A stretch of 64,000 nt of DNA, taken from assembly GCA_964457945.1 (NCBI GenBank), contig CAYWFX010000013.1, forward strand, positions 4,686 to 68,685, given 5' to 3'. Origin of the DNA: PHAA01 sp964457945. Lineage in GTDB: Bacteria; Bacillota; Syntrophomonadia; Syntrophomonadales; Syntrophomonadaceae. Below are positions 41,759 to 49,837 of the stretch, one piece after another. A program made the position numbers and the translations under genes. Each line of letters opens with the position of its first letter. Position 1 is the stretch's first letter. The notes under the pieces were generated by a model, which saw only the letters and a list, made by a program, of their open reading frames with translations, was not told where the DNA came from and searched no databases.

Positions 41759-41886
41759 AACAGAAGTTTGCCAAGTCATTTATCTGCAAGTAGTTTATAG
41801 GAGATTGGACATAGCAAGAGAACTCTTATAAAATATATTATTAAGAGCTCTGAGGGCGAGACAAGAGAACCGGAGGGGTGGATGGT

Positions 41887-42843
41887 ATGGCTAAATCTAT
41901 TACCGATGTACAAGGAATAACCGTGGGTTCCAAGGAAAACCTGCAGGCTCTGACTGGATGTACAGTAGTACTTACCGGCAGAGAAGGAGCGGTATGCGGC
42001 GTGGATGTCCGGGGATCTGCTCCGGGCACGAGGGAAACCGACGGGCTGGCCCCAATAAACATGATCGACCGGGTACACGCTATTCTCCTCAGTGGGGGTA
42101 GTGCTTATGGCTTAGATGCTGCCGGCGGGGTAATGCAATACCTGGAAGAACAGGGAATAGGACATCAAACCGGTCCTGCAGTAGTGCCTATCGTTCCGGC
42201 TGCGGTAATATATGACCTGGCAGTGGGCGATTGCAAGGTACGTCCGGATAAAGAAATGGGCTACCTGGCTGCGCGAGAGGCCGGCATTATGGTCAGTGAA
42301 GGCAATGTGGGTGCAGGGGCGGGAGCTACCGTAGGTAAAATCCGTGGTTATGACTATTGCACCAAGGGCGGGCTGGGAACCTGGTCAGCAACTCTGGAAA
42401 ACGGTCTCACGGTTGGAGCCATAGTGATTGTGAACGCCTTTGGCGATGTAATTAATACGGGTGGGGAGATCATAGCCGGAGTACGTGATGACGAAGGTGA
42501 AGGGTTCATGGGGACCGAAATGGCCTGGATGCAAAAGAAAGCTTCCGGAGTTTATGCGATGGCGACCAATACCACTATAGCTGTAGTGGCTTGTAATGCC
42601 AAACTTGATAAAACCCAGATGACCAAGGTGGCGCAGATGGCTCACGATGGTCTGGCCCGGGTTATAAACCCCATTCACACCATGTGTGATGGAGATACGG
42701 TATTCGCCCTGTGTACTGGAGGAATACAAGTCGATGTAAATGTAGTGGGTTATTTGGCGCAAAAGGTTTTAGCCCAGGCAGTATTGAGAGCGGTTCAAGC
42801 AGCCCAAACCATTCTGGGATACCGTTCTTGTAATGATAAATGA
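41887..42843 (+). CDS. P1 family (DmpA-type, S58) peptidase
   Basis: 318 residues, Ntn-hydrolase-like fold related to L-aminopeptidase/D-esterase DmpA. Family blocks: ITDVQGITVGSKEN, GCTVVLTGREGAVCGVDVRGSAPGTRETD, AILLSGGSAYGLDAAGGVM, and GNVGAGAGATVGKIRG, where self-cleaving members carry the catalytic residue in the later NTTIAVVACNAKL region (VACN here; Ser or Thr in others). ATG at 41887 is chosen because GGAGGGG lies 9 bases upstream. Natural substrate unknown. Confidence 0.88.
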   Translation: MAKSITDVQGITVGSKENLQALTGCTVVLTGREGAVCGVDVRGSAPGTRETDGLAPINMIDRVHAILLSGGSAYGLDAAGGVMQYLEEQGIGHQTGPAVVPIVPAAVIYDLAVGDCKVRPDKEMGYLAAREAGIMVSEGNVGAGAGATVGKIRGYDYCTKGGLGTWSATLENGLTVGAIVIVNAFGDVINTGGEIIAGVRDDEGEGFMGTEMAWMQKKASGVYAMATNTTIAVVACNAKLDKTQMTKVAQMAHDGLARVINPIHTMCDGDTVFALCTGGIQVDVNVVGYLAQKVLAQAVLRAVQAAQTILGYRSCNDK

Positions 42844-42868
42844 AACGATATGCTTAGGGGGGAATTAA

Positions 42869-43636
42869 ATGATACTGGTTTTTGATGTAGGCAATACCAA
42901 TATGGTGGTGGGAGTCTTTGCCAAGGAGGAGCTTTTAACCCACTGGAGGATTAGAACTGATACCCTGCGCACCTCGGATGAATATGGGATGATGCTGAAT
43001 TCCCTGTTTCACTATAGCGGCATTTCCATGCAAGAAATCAATGCCGTGGTGATATCATCTGTGGTGCCTACCTTAATGATGGAATTGGAATGGATGAGCC
43101 AGCGCTATTTCTTCTGCAAGCCGCTGGTGGTTGAACCGGGCATCAAGACCGGATTGGCTATAAAATATGACAATCCCCGTGAAGTTGGGGCTGATCGAGT
43201 GGTGAATGCAGTTGCCGCGTATCACAAATACGGGGGACCATTGATCATTGTTGATTTTGGCACCGCTACTACCTTTTGCGTGGTAAATGAAGCGGGAGAG
43301 TATTTGGGTGGGGCTATTGCACCGGGAATAAAAATTTCCACCGAAGCCCTGGTAAACAGAGCTTCTAAGCTGCCCAGGGTTGAATTGACCGTTCCCAAAA
43401 GCATGATTGGCAAGAACACTGTTATGAGCATGCAGGTAGGAATTATGTATGGATTCGTTGGACAAGTAGAAGGCATTATCGAACGCATGAAGAAGGAAAT
43501 TGACGGAGTTCCTAAGGTAATTGCCACCGGTGGGCTGGCTGCTATTATTGCCCGGGAAACAGCTGCCATAGATATTATTGACGAATTCCTCACCCTGGGC
43601 GGGTTAAGAATGATATATGAAATGAACCGGGGGTAA
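42869..43636 (+). CDS. coaX: type III pantothenate kinase
   Basis: First step from pantothenate to CoA, using the actin-like fold of the CoaX family. 255 residues. ILVFDVGNTNMVVGVF (2-17), TSDEYGMML, VISSVVPTL, YDNPREVGADRVVNAVAAYHKYGGPLIIVDFGTATTFCVV (about 98-137) and GGAIAPGIKIS. GGGGGG precedes the ATG. Also near ftsH in B. subtilis. It complements the panBCD genes upstream. Confidence 0.96.
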   Translation: MILVFDVGNTNMVVGVFAKEELLTHWRIRTDTLRTSDEYGMMLNSLFHYSGISMQEINAVVISSVVPTLMMELEWMSQRYFFCKPLVVEPGIKTGLAIKYDNPREVGADRVVNAVAAYHKYGGPLIIVDFGTATTFCVVNEAGEYLGGAIAPGIKISTEALVNRASKLPRVELTVPKSMIGKNTVMSMQVGIMYGFVGQVEGIIERMKKEIDGVPKVIATGGLAAIIARETAAIDIIDEFLTLGGLRMIYEMNRG

Positions 43637-43638
43637 AG

Positions 43639-44592
43639 ATGTTCTTAATCGGAGATGTAGAGATTGCTAATCAGGTTATAGTAGCCCCCATGGCAGGCGT
43701 TACCGATCGGGCTTTTCGCATTATTGCCAAATCTTTTGGTTGTGGACTGGTTTTCACCGAGATGATTAGTGATATGGGGCTGGTATATGGGCAGACCAGA
43801 ACTCGGCAGATAGCGGATACAGAGGAAGAAAAGAGACCTATTGCCATCCAGATATTTGGTTCTAATTCAGAAATCATGGCTCAGGCCGCAGTATTCCTGG
43901 AAGATCTGGGAGCAGATATTATTGATATTAACATGGGCTGTCCAACTCCCAAGATTGTAAAAAATGGGGAGGGGGCAGCTCTAATGCTGGATATACCCCG
44001 GTGCCGGCAGATTATTCGCCAGGTGGTGCAGGCAGTACGAACCCCGGTAACGGTAAAGATGAGAAAAGGCTGGGACGAGGGACATATAAACTGCCTGGAG
44101 CTCGCCATGGCAGCTCAGGAAGAAGGTGCTAAGGCCATTACCTTGCATCCCCGCAGCCGGATGCAGTTTTTTTCCGGTCAGGCGGACTGGGATATGATTC
44201 GAGCGGTAAAAGAACGGGTTCAAATTCCAGTCATTGGCAGCGGAGATATAGGCAGTGCTGCCGATGCCTTGCGTATGCTCCAGCAAACTGGCTGTGATGC
44301 TGTAATGATTGGCAGGGCCGCCATGGGCAACCCATTCCTGGTGCGGGAGGCAGTAGAACTGCTGACCAGCGGGACGATTGTGCCCCCACCTACCTTTGCC
44401 CAGCGCATGGAGGTCGCCATCCAGCACCTGGAACTTGCTATAAAATTCAAAGGTGAGCGGGTAGCAGTGCGCGAAATGCGTAAGCACATCTCCTGGTATA
44501 TAAAAGGAATGCCAGGTGCGGCTAAAATTAGAATCCTGATAAACCAGGCCGATACCAGGGCGGAGATGCTGGAGATCATGGGATCGATCTGA
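43639..44592 (+). CDS. dusB: tRNA-dihydrouridine synthase DusB
   Basis: Reduces uridine to dihydrouridine in tRNA with FMN. 317 residues: VIVAPMAGVTDRAFRIIAKSFGCGLVFTEMIS, PIAIQIFGS, IIDINMGCPTPKIVKNGEGAALM with the catalytic Cys near residue 101, VTVKMRKGWDE, HPRSRMQFFSGQADW and VMIGRAAMGNP. It starts 2 bases after the coaX stop. B. subtilis has dus (yacF) just before lysS, and the order is kept here with three extra genes and an IS in between. Confidence 0.95.
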   Translation: MFLIGDVEIANQVIVAPMAGVTDRAFRIIAKSFGCGLVFTEMISDMGLVYGQTRTRQIADTEEEKRPIAIQIFGSNSEIMAQAAVFLEDLGADIIDINMGCPTPKIVKNGEGAALMLDIPRCRQIIRQVVQAVRTPVTVKMRKGWDEGHINCLELAMAAQEEGAKAITLHPRSRMQFFSGQADWDMIRAVKERVQIPVIGSGDIGSAADALRMLQQTGCDAVMIGRAAMGNPFLVREAVELLTSGTIVPPPTFAQRMEVAIQHLELAIKFKGERVAVREMRKHISWYIKGMPGAAKIRILINQADTRAEMLEIMGSI

Positions 44593-44600
44593 AACAGAGT

Positions 44601-44730
44601 GACGTTCTTTTTGTTTCCATACCTAGGTTCCAAGACAAGGGGACGGTTCTTATGACTCACTCCAAGGGGTGAGTCATAAGAACCGTCCTCTTGTCTCTCT
44701 TGTCTCTCCTTGTCTCTCGAAAAGAACGTC
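44601..44730. repeat. large compound GGGGACGG palindrome
   Basis: Outer stem GACGTTCTTTT (44601-44611) with AAAAGAACGTC (44720-44730). Inner stem of about 30 pairs from AGACAAGGGGACGGTTC (44634) through an AA turn at 44664 to GAACCGTCCTCTTGTCT (44680-44696). Between the stems, TTGTCTCTC occurs three times in tandem. It fills the dusB downstream gap and is the largest of the GGGACGG family here. Confidence 0.7.
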
Positions 44731-44830
44731 CCCCTGTTGGGGGTTAATATGGCAAAAACTAGCATTGTCCATGGGGCAGTGCTATAATTTTATAAATCAT
44801 GTGTACAAGTTTGTGCTCAAGGAGGCGTTT

Positions 44831-45361
44831 ATGGATTTTATTCGTATCCAGGACAAGATTATCAGCTGGCAAAGAATTGAAAAAGCATTGAAGAAGATAT
44901 TGCAGCTAAGGGCTCGGGGGGTATCTCAGCAAGAAGTTGCTGATCGCTTATCCATCGATCGCACCTTTATTTCTCGTTTAGAAGGTATAGGTGAATTGCG
45001 TAAAGGGCAGACTATAGCCTGTATCGGTTTTCCATTAATTAACAAACTTGAAATTCAAGAAATACTGGAAAAAGAAGGCGTGGATTTCATATTACTAATG
45101 ACGGAACAGGAAAGGCTGGATTTCATTAATCAGTACTCGGGAAAGGAACTGCTCAATGTAATCATGGATTTGGTTGCCCGTATACGCAAATACGAGGTGG
45201 TCATCTGCCTGGGTTCGGATGAACGCGTCAAACTGATTGAGGGCATTCTGGATGCAGAAGTAATCTCCATGGAAATAGGCACCTCACCCATTACCGAGGA
45301 TAAATGGGTGGATCCTCAAGAAATACGTGAAATATTACGCGCTATTAAATCCGCGCGGTAG
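44831..45361 (+). CDS. helix-turn-helix regulator of unknown target
   Basis: 176 residues. HTH of the Cro/CI or sigma-4 kind at about residues 24-50 (LRARGVSQQEVADRLSIDRTFISRLEGIG), then a C-terminal Rossmann-like domain with TIACIGFPLINKLEIQEILEKEGVDFILLMT and KYEVVICLGSDERVKLIEGIL. AAGGAGGCG precedes the ATG. I recall similar genes beside the dehydrogenase-like gene (here 47402-48316) in other Clostridia, with the IS element now separating them. It could regulate, or work with, those two genes. Confidence 0.7.
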   Translation: MDFIRIQDKIISWQRIEKALKKILQLRARGVSQQEVADRLSIDRTFISRLEGIGELRKGQTIACIGFPLINKLEIQEILEKEGVDFILLMTEQERLDFINQYSGKELLNVIMDLVARIRKYEVVICLGSDERVKLIEGILDAEVISMEIGTSPITEDKWVDPQEIREILRAIKSAR

Positions 45362-45372
45362 GACATGGGAGC

Positions 45373-45392
45373 GTAACAGAAGAACCTTCCCC
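45373..45392 (+). repeat. GTAACAGAAGAACCTTCCCC repeat
   Basis: Matches, inverted, 19 of 20 bases at 51318-51337 after lysS. The two copies bracket the HTH-to-lysS segment. Confidence 0.55.
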
Positions 45393-45510
45393 ACTGTCCC
45401 TAATCATCAAAAGAGAAGGGATAGAGCTGCTGGCAATAAGTTGATATAAATTATAAATACTTTATATTTTAAATACCTTAATTTGGTATAATATTTTTGA
45501 GGTGATTTCC

Positions 45511-46116
45511 ATGAAATATTATACCATCCATAAATTTTCCGAAATGGTCGGGAAGACTCCACAAACATTAAGGAATTGGGACAAAAAGGGTATTTTAAAA
45601 CCTCATCATACTTCCTCTAATGGATATAGATATTATTCAGAGGAGCAAGTTAGACAGGTTTTGAATATCAAGCCTTCTAAGCCAAGGATTGTTATTGGTT
45701 ATTGCAGAGTTTCTAGTAATAAGCAAAAAGACGATTTAGACAGGCAAATAGAAAACGTAAAAACATATCTAATCTCTCAAGGTAACCCATTTCAAATTAT
45801 ATCTGACGTTGGCAGTGGCATTAATTATAACAAAAAAGGGTTGCAGTCTCTGATTCAGCGCATTCAATCTAATGAAGTAGAAAAAGTAGTAATTCTTTAT
45901 AAAGATCGGTTGGTGGGGTTTGGGTTTGAGCTTATTGAGTATGTTGCTAATTTAAACGATTGTGTTATCGAAATAATAGATCAAACGGAGAAAACAGAAG
46001 AACAAGAATTGGTCAAAGACATGATACAAATAATTACTGTTCTTGCGGTTAGGCTTCAAGGCAAACGAGCGCATAAGGCAAAAAAGTTTGTAAAGGAGTT
46101 GATGCAGGATGATTAA
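45511..46116 (+). CDS. tnpA: IS607-family serine recombinase TnpA
   Basis: 201 residues: an N-terminal MerR-like winged helix (YYTIHKFSEMVGKTPQTLRNWDKKGILKPHHTSSNGYRYYSEEQV) followed by a resolvase catalytic domain with IVIGYCRVSSNKQKDDLDRQ, where the nucleophilic Ser is in RVSS, and LIQRIQSNEVEKVVILYKDRLVGFGFELIE. The reading frame is intact. ATG at 45511 is 6 bases after GAGGTG. It catalyses movement of the element through a circular intermediate. Confidence 0.93.
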   Translation: MKYYTIHKFSEMVGKTPQTLRNWDKKGILKPHHTSSNGYRYYSEEQVRQVLNIKPSKPRIVIGYCRVSSNKQKDDLDRQIENVKTYLISQGNPFQIISDVGSGINYNKKGLQSLIQRIQSNEVEKVVILYKDRLVGFGFELIEYVANLNDCVIEIIDQTEKTEEQELVKDMIQIITVLAVRLQGKRAHKAKKFVKELMQDD

Positions 46117-47245
46117 GTCTTACAAAGTCAAACTGCATCCAAGTAAAGAGCAAGAACAGAAGTTATGGCAATCAGCGGGAACCGCTAGGTGGGCTTACAA
46201 CTGGACGTTAGGTAGACAAAAAGAGAACTATGAGTCTGGTGGTAAGTTTATTCAGGATGGCGACCTGCGGAAAGAACTTACTCAGTTAAAGAAGATGGAG
46301 GAGTTCGCATGGCTTAACGATGTTTCAGCACAGATACCCAAGCAAGCCGTCAAAGATGCTTGTCTGGCTTACAAGAGGTTCTTCAAAGGACAATCGAAGT
46401 TTCCTAAGTTCAAGATCAGGAAGCATAGCGTTTCTAGTTTCTATCAGCGATACGACAAACTGAAATGCAAAGATGGCAAGGTTGTTTTGGAGAAAATCGG
46501 ATGGGTGAATGTGGCCGAAGAAATACCAGAAAGTGAATATAGCAACCCTAGAGTCAAGCATGATGGACTTAATTGGTATTTGTCAGTTGGTGTTGATGTT
46601 GTAATCCCACCGTTTAATAAACCAGTCACAGAAGCTATTGGAATTGATGTAGGCATAAAAGATTTAGCCGTAATCAGTACAGGCGAAGTCGTTAAGAACG
46701 TCAATAAGTCCAAAGAGATTAGACGCTTAACCAAGAAGTTGAAGCGTCTACAACGCCAAGTTAGTAGGCAGTACGAAAAATTTGAAGAGAAAGGTGGTGA
46801 AACCCGTTACGAAAAGACTAGCAACTTATTAAAACTTGAAAAGGAAATCAGAGTAATTCATAAAAGGCTTAATTACATCCGTACAAACCATCTTCATCAA
46901 GCCACAAGTAAACTGGTGAAAGTCAATCCAGAATACATTGTGATTGAAGACTTAAACGTATCGGGCATGATTAAAAACAAGCATTTAGCTAGAGCCATAG
47001 CCGAGCAAAAGCTGTATGAGTTCAGGCGACAGCTTGAATATAAATGCCAATGGTACGGAGTTAGATTGATATTTGCAGACAGATTTTTCCCGAGTAGCAA
47101 ACTATGTAGTCAATGTGGTCAGATTAAAAAAGACTTGAAACTTTCAGACCGAACTTATCATTGCGACTGCGGACTACACCTAGACAGAGACTTAAACGCA
47201 AGCATCAATTTAAGGGAGTACGGACGAAATAAATTAGCGAGTTAA
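46109..47245 (+). CDS. tnpB: IS607-associated TnpB RNA-guided nuclease
   Basis: 378 residues, full-length TnpB (OrfB_IS605 family). N-terminal helix-turn-helix domain, then RuvC-like parts with all three acidic residues: Asp in GIDVGIKDLAV (about 174), Glu in VIEDLNVSGM (about 281) and Asp in LHLDRDLNASINL (about 361), with a zinc ribbon CSQCGQIKK...CDCG before the last. It is expected to be active: TnpB proteins cut DNA guided by an RNA from the element's right end. It overlaps tnpA by 8 bases. Confidence 0.94.
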   Translation: MIKSYKVKLHPSKEQEQKLWQSAGTARWAYNWTLGRQKENYESGGKFIQDGDLRKELTQLKKMEEFAWLNDVSAQIPKQAVKDACLAYKRFFKGQSKFPKFKIRKHSVSSFYQRYDKLKCKDGKVVLEKIGWVNVAEEIPESEYSNPRVKHDGLNWYLSVGVDVVIPPFNKPVTEAIGIDVGIKDLAVISTGEVVKNVNKSKEIRRLTKKLKRLQRQVSRQYEKFEEKGGETRYEKTSNLLKLEKEIRVIHKRLNYIRTNHLHQATSKLVKVNPEYIVIEDLNVSGMIKNKHLARAIAEQKLYEFRRQLEYKCQWYGVRLIFADRFFPSSKLCSQCGQIKKDLKLSDRTYHCDCGLHLDRDLNASINLREYGRNKLAS

Positions 47246-47395
47246 CACCGACAAGTTAACGCTAATATGTAAGCGAACGTTATCGCTGAATTTAAGCCTT
47301 TGGAGCGTTATATCAAACAGGAGTAGCTTAGGCCAAACTGGACGCAATGAATTAGGAAGAGGAATTTATAAGTTTTATTAATTTTTCGTAACGGC
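47200..47395 (+). ncRNA. predicted right-end omega/reRNA of TnpB
   Basis: TnpB guide RNAs span the 3' end of tnpB and the right end of the element. The 150 bases after the tnpB stop contain no gene and several short pairings (GTTAAC repeats at 47242 and 47256; AGCG/CGCT around 47272). The exact 3' end of the scaffold, and so the guide start, cannot be fixed here. Confidence 0.35.
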
Positions 47396-47401
47396 TTAGC
47401 C

Positions 47402-48316
47402 TTGAAACGTATCGTAAGCGTCAGCTTGGGTTCTTCCAAAAGAGACCATGCTTTTGAAACTGATTTTATGGGTGAAAGTTTTCGAATTGAGAGAATAGGC
47501 ACCAACGGAGATTGGGATAAGGCTATACAGTTGATCAGAGACCTGGATGGTAAAATTGACGCTTTTGGGATGGGGGGAATAGACCTCTATGTCCAGTTGG
47601 GTGGTAAGCGTTATGTTATTCGGGATGCGAAAAAACTGTTGGTTGAGGCGCGCAAGACCCCCATGGTGGATGGCAGCGGCTTGAAAAATACCCTGGAACG
47701 TAAATGTATCCTGGACATACAGAAGGATGGCATATATGACCTGAAGGGCAAGAAGGTCCTGATGGTATGCGGTCTAGACCGTTTTGGAATGGCTGAGGCC
47801 TTTGAGGAAGTGGGAGTTCGCTTGACTGTTGGTGACCTAATATATGCAGTAGGACTGCCCATTCCTATGCACTCCCTCAAGACCTTGCGCATAGTGGGTG
47901 GACTTGTCGCACCTATAGTCGTCAGGCTGCCTTTTGACATGCTTTATCCTACTGGAAAAAAACAAGATGTCATAATTCCAAAATATTCAAAATACTATTA
48001 TAATGCAGACGTCATAGCAGGAGATTTTATTTATATTCGCCGCTACTTGCCCGAGAGGCTGGACGGTAAGGTGATAATTACCAATACCACCACCCAGGAC
48101 GACCTGATACTGCTCAAAGAGCGGGGCGTAAGCAAGGTTATCACCACTACCCCGGATATGGGTGGACGTTCCTTCGGCACCAACGTGATCGAAGCCTTAA
48201 TGGTCAGTCTGATGGGAAAGCCCATGGACCAGATAAGACCGGAAGATTATTACGCCATGTTGAAGGAATTAAACATGAAGCCGGGAGTAATCGATTTGGA
48301 GAGGTTTAGTGCTTGA
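47402..48316 (+). CDS. conserved protein often annotated as quinate 5-dehydrogenase
   Basis: 304 residues. MKRIVSVSLGSSKRDHAFETDFMGESFRIERIGTNGDW opens the protein; the middle has GKKVLMVCGLDRFGMAEAFEEVGVRLTVGDLIYAVGLPIPMHSLKTL, a Rossmann-like strand-loop, and the end KVITTTPDMGGRSFGTNVIEALM. As I recall, similar clostridial proteins carry the quinate dehydrogenase name, but I see no shikimate/quinate dehydrogenase catalytic Lys-Asp pattern, so I do not endorse the activity. TTG at 47402 has no ribosome binding site within 20 bases, apparently because the IS inserted just upstream. Confidence 0.7.
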   Translation: MKRIVSVSLGSSKRDHAFETDFMGESFRIERIGTNGDWDKAIQLIRDLDGKIDAFGMGGIDLYVQLGGKRYVIRDAKKLLVEARKTPMVDGSGLKNTLERKCILDIQKDGIYDLKGKKVLMVCGLDRFGMAEAFEEVGVRLTVGDLIYAVGLPIPMHSLKTLRIVGGLVAPIVVRLPFDMLYPTGKKQDVIIPKYSKYYYNADVIAGDFIYIRRYLPERLDGKVIITNTTTQDDLILLKERGVSKVITTTPDMGGRSFGTNVIEALMVSLMGKPMDQIRPEDYYAMLKELNMKPGVIDLERFSA

Positions 48317-49190
48317 TTTAGATTTTGCCTTTTTTAATATGCGGGACAGTAACCGTCAGGGGCTAGCCAACCGGAAATCATTTTTGGACAGGCTGGCCCC
48401 GGTTCTATTTCCCCCCCGGGTAAAACAGCTGATTCATTTTGGCAGGCTGGGATTGAAGGGCTGTAACGTTCTACTGCCTATAGGAGAGGGCAACTGGACC
48501 ATCCTTAATCCCGATAGCCGTGGCCGGATGATGGAAAAGACCGAGGCCATTTTAAACAATTATGAGCTTCCTCGCATGGGTGTAGATCGGAGGCTGAAAA
48601 GCTTGTTCCTTAACCAGGAGCACAGCCTGCCGGTTGTTTTCGGAGATCACTTTATCAGCGCCCTGGCAGCTATCCTGGTTGAAAAGACCATAGCCTTGCA
48701 GGATATCAAAAAACTAGTTCTGGTAGGTGATATTCCTGATCTATGTCCCCTGCTAAACAGTGTATCCCGCTACCATATTCCCATATCCGTGCAGAATTAT
48801 CATCCCGTCAGGAATGAAATTATGGTTCACCGCTTATTATATGAAAAGGGATTGGCAGTCAGTAACAACTATGTAAATCCACATAACTGGGGTAGAGGTG
48901 ATTTGATAGTATCCTTTGAGCCTGGATCCCGCAGCTTGGCTATCGCATCTCCGGAGGTCTTTGGCATCAGGCTCGACGATGACAGCAGCGGGCTGGCACC
49001 AGAACTGGAACAAGTGCTAGCCCTAGCCGGACTAAATCCCAAAATAAATACCCTGGCACCGATTTTAGAAACTTGTCTGCTGGCTCAAGCAGGATATTTA
49101 AACCATAATGGAGAAGATATTCATCAAGCGTTGATTGAGCTTGGTGATGGCATAGGCTTATGGGAGCCATTTCTTGACAATGGGTTATGA
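48309..49190 (+). CDS. conserved protein of unknown function
   Basis: 293 residues, no recognised catalytic motif. Features: VKQLIHFGRLGLKGCNVLLPIGEGNWTI, LPVVFGDHFISALAAILVEKTIALQDIKKLVLVGDIPDLCPLLNSV (Rossmann-like) and PHNWGRGDLIVSFEPGSRSLAIASPEVFGIRL. GTG at 48309 follows GGAGAGG and overlaps the preceding stop by 8 bases, so it is coupled to the dehydrogenase-like gene and likely works with it. No signal peptide. Confidence 0.7.
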   Translation: MLDLDFAFFNMRDSNRQGLANRKSFLDRLAPVLFPPRVKQLIHFGRLGLKGCNVLLPIGEGNWTILNPDSRGRMMEKTEAILNNYELPRMGVDRRLKSLFLNQEHSLPVVFGDHFISALAAILVEKTIALQDIKKLVLVGDIPDLCPLLNSVSRYHIPISVQNYHPVRNEIMVHRLLYEKGLAVSNNYVNPHNWGRGDLIVSFEPGSRSLAIASPEVFGIRLDDDSSGLAPELEQVLALAGLNPKINTLAPILETCLLAQAGYLNHNGEDIHQALIELGDGIGLWEPFLDNGL

Positions 49191-49224
49191 GGTCTTTATA
49201 ATTGATTTCATTATGAAAAGCATA

Positions 49225-49253
49225 TTGGCTGGCTATATCGTTGGCATTATAGT
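49225..49253 (+). promoter_or_regulatory. sigma-A promoter for greA-lysS
   Basis: TTGGCT, 17 bases, TATAGT, about 65 bases before greA. Confidence 0.55.
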
Positions 49254-49318
49254 AGTGTATGCCTGCAGAACACCGGGACAGCCGGGTTTGGCAGGACATT
49301 TATGTTAGGAGAGATTTT

Positions 49319-49804
49319 ATGGCGGAGCGTGAAGAAAGAGAGATTATTTTAACCAAAGAGGGCCTGCAAAAGCTGGAAACAGAACTGGAAATCCTAAAAT
49401 CCTCACGCCGTGAAGAGGTTGCAGAGCGCATCAAACAGGCCATCGCGTTTGGAGACATTTCTGAAAACTCGGAATATGAGGACGCGAAAAACGAACAGGC
49501 CTTCATCGAGGGTAGAATATTCAGCCTGGAACAGACCCTCAAGAAATCGCGTTTGATGGAAGATGCAGAAATTCGTACGGACGTGGTTTCTTTGGGATCC
49601 CGGGTAAAATTAAAGGAAATGAAATCGGGTCGGGAGGTAAACGTGACCCTGGTTTCCTCGGTAGAGTCCAAATTAAAGGACGGTAAAATATCCGACGAAT
49701 CACCGGTAGGCAAAGCCATCATGGGCAAGACGGTGAAGACCGTGGTATCGGTTGAAGCCCCGGCAGGTATTATAAAATATAAGATTATTAAGGTCGAAAA
49801 ATAG
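49319..49804 (+). CDS. greA: transcription elongation factor GreA
   Basis: 161 residues, normal length. N-terminal coiled coil with LTKEGLQKLETELEILKSSRREEVAERIKQAIAFGDISENSEYEDAKNEQAFIEGRI, whose acidic tip residues rescue backtracked polymerase, and a C-terminal FKBP-like domain ending SPVGKAIMGKTVKTVVSVEAPAGIIKYKIIKVEK. ATG at 49319 is preceded by TAGGAGAG; upstream in-frame starts have no site. lysS follows 33 bases later. Confidence 0.96.
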   Translation: MAEREEREIILTKEGLQKLETELEILKSSRREEVAERIKQAIAFGDISENSEYEDAKNEQAFIEGRIFSLEQTLKKSRLMEDAEIRTDVVSLGSRVKLKEMKSGREVNVTLVSSVESKLKDGKISDESPVGKAIMGKTVKTVVSVEAPAGIIKYKIIKVEK

Positions 49805-49837
49805 GGCCGCAAATTTATACTTTAAGGAAGCGTGAAG

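Larger units (their letters stand above)
45430..47395 (+). mobile_element. IS607-family insertion sequence (tnpA + tnpB)
   Basis: Contains a serine-recombinase transposase and a TnpB nuclease gene overlapping by 8 bases, the classic IS607 layout. It is visibly more AT-rich than its neighbours and splits two genes that I expect to be adjacent. IS607 elements have no terminal inverted repeats and make no target duplication, so the ends given are approximate. Confidence 0.85.

Noticed and set aside
43981..44487. 168- and 181-codon minus-strand frames opposite dusB
   Set aside because: Shadows of a well-supported gene; they overlap each other and the palindrome downstream.
47402..48316. Firm assignment as quinate/shikimate dehydrogenase
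   Set aside because: The database-style name exists for this family, but the catalytic Lys-Asp arrangement of shikimate dehydrogenases is not visible, so only the name is reported.
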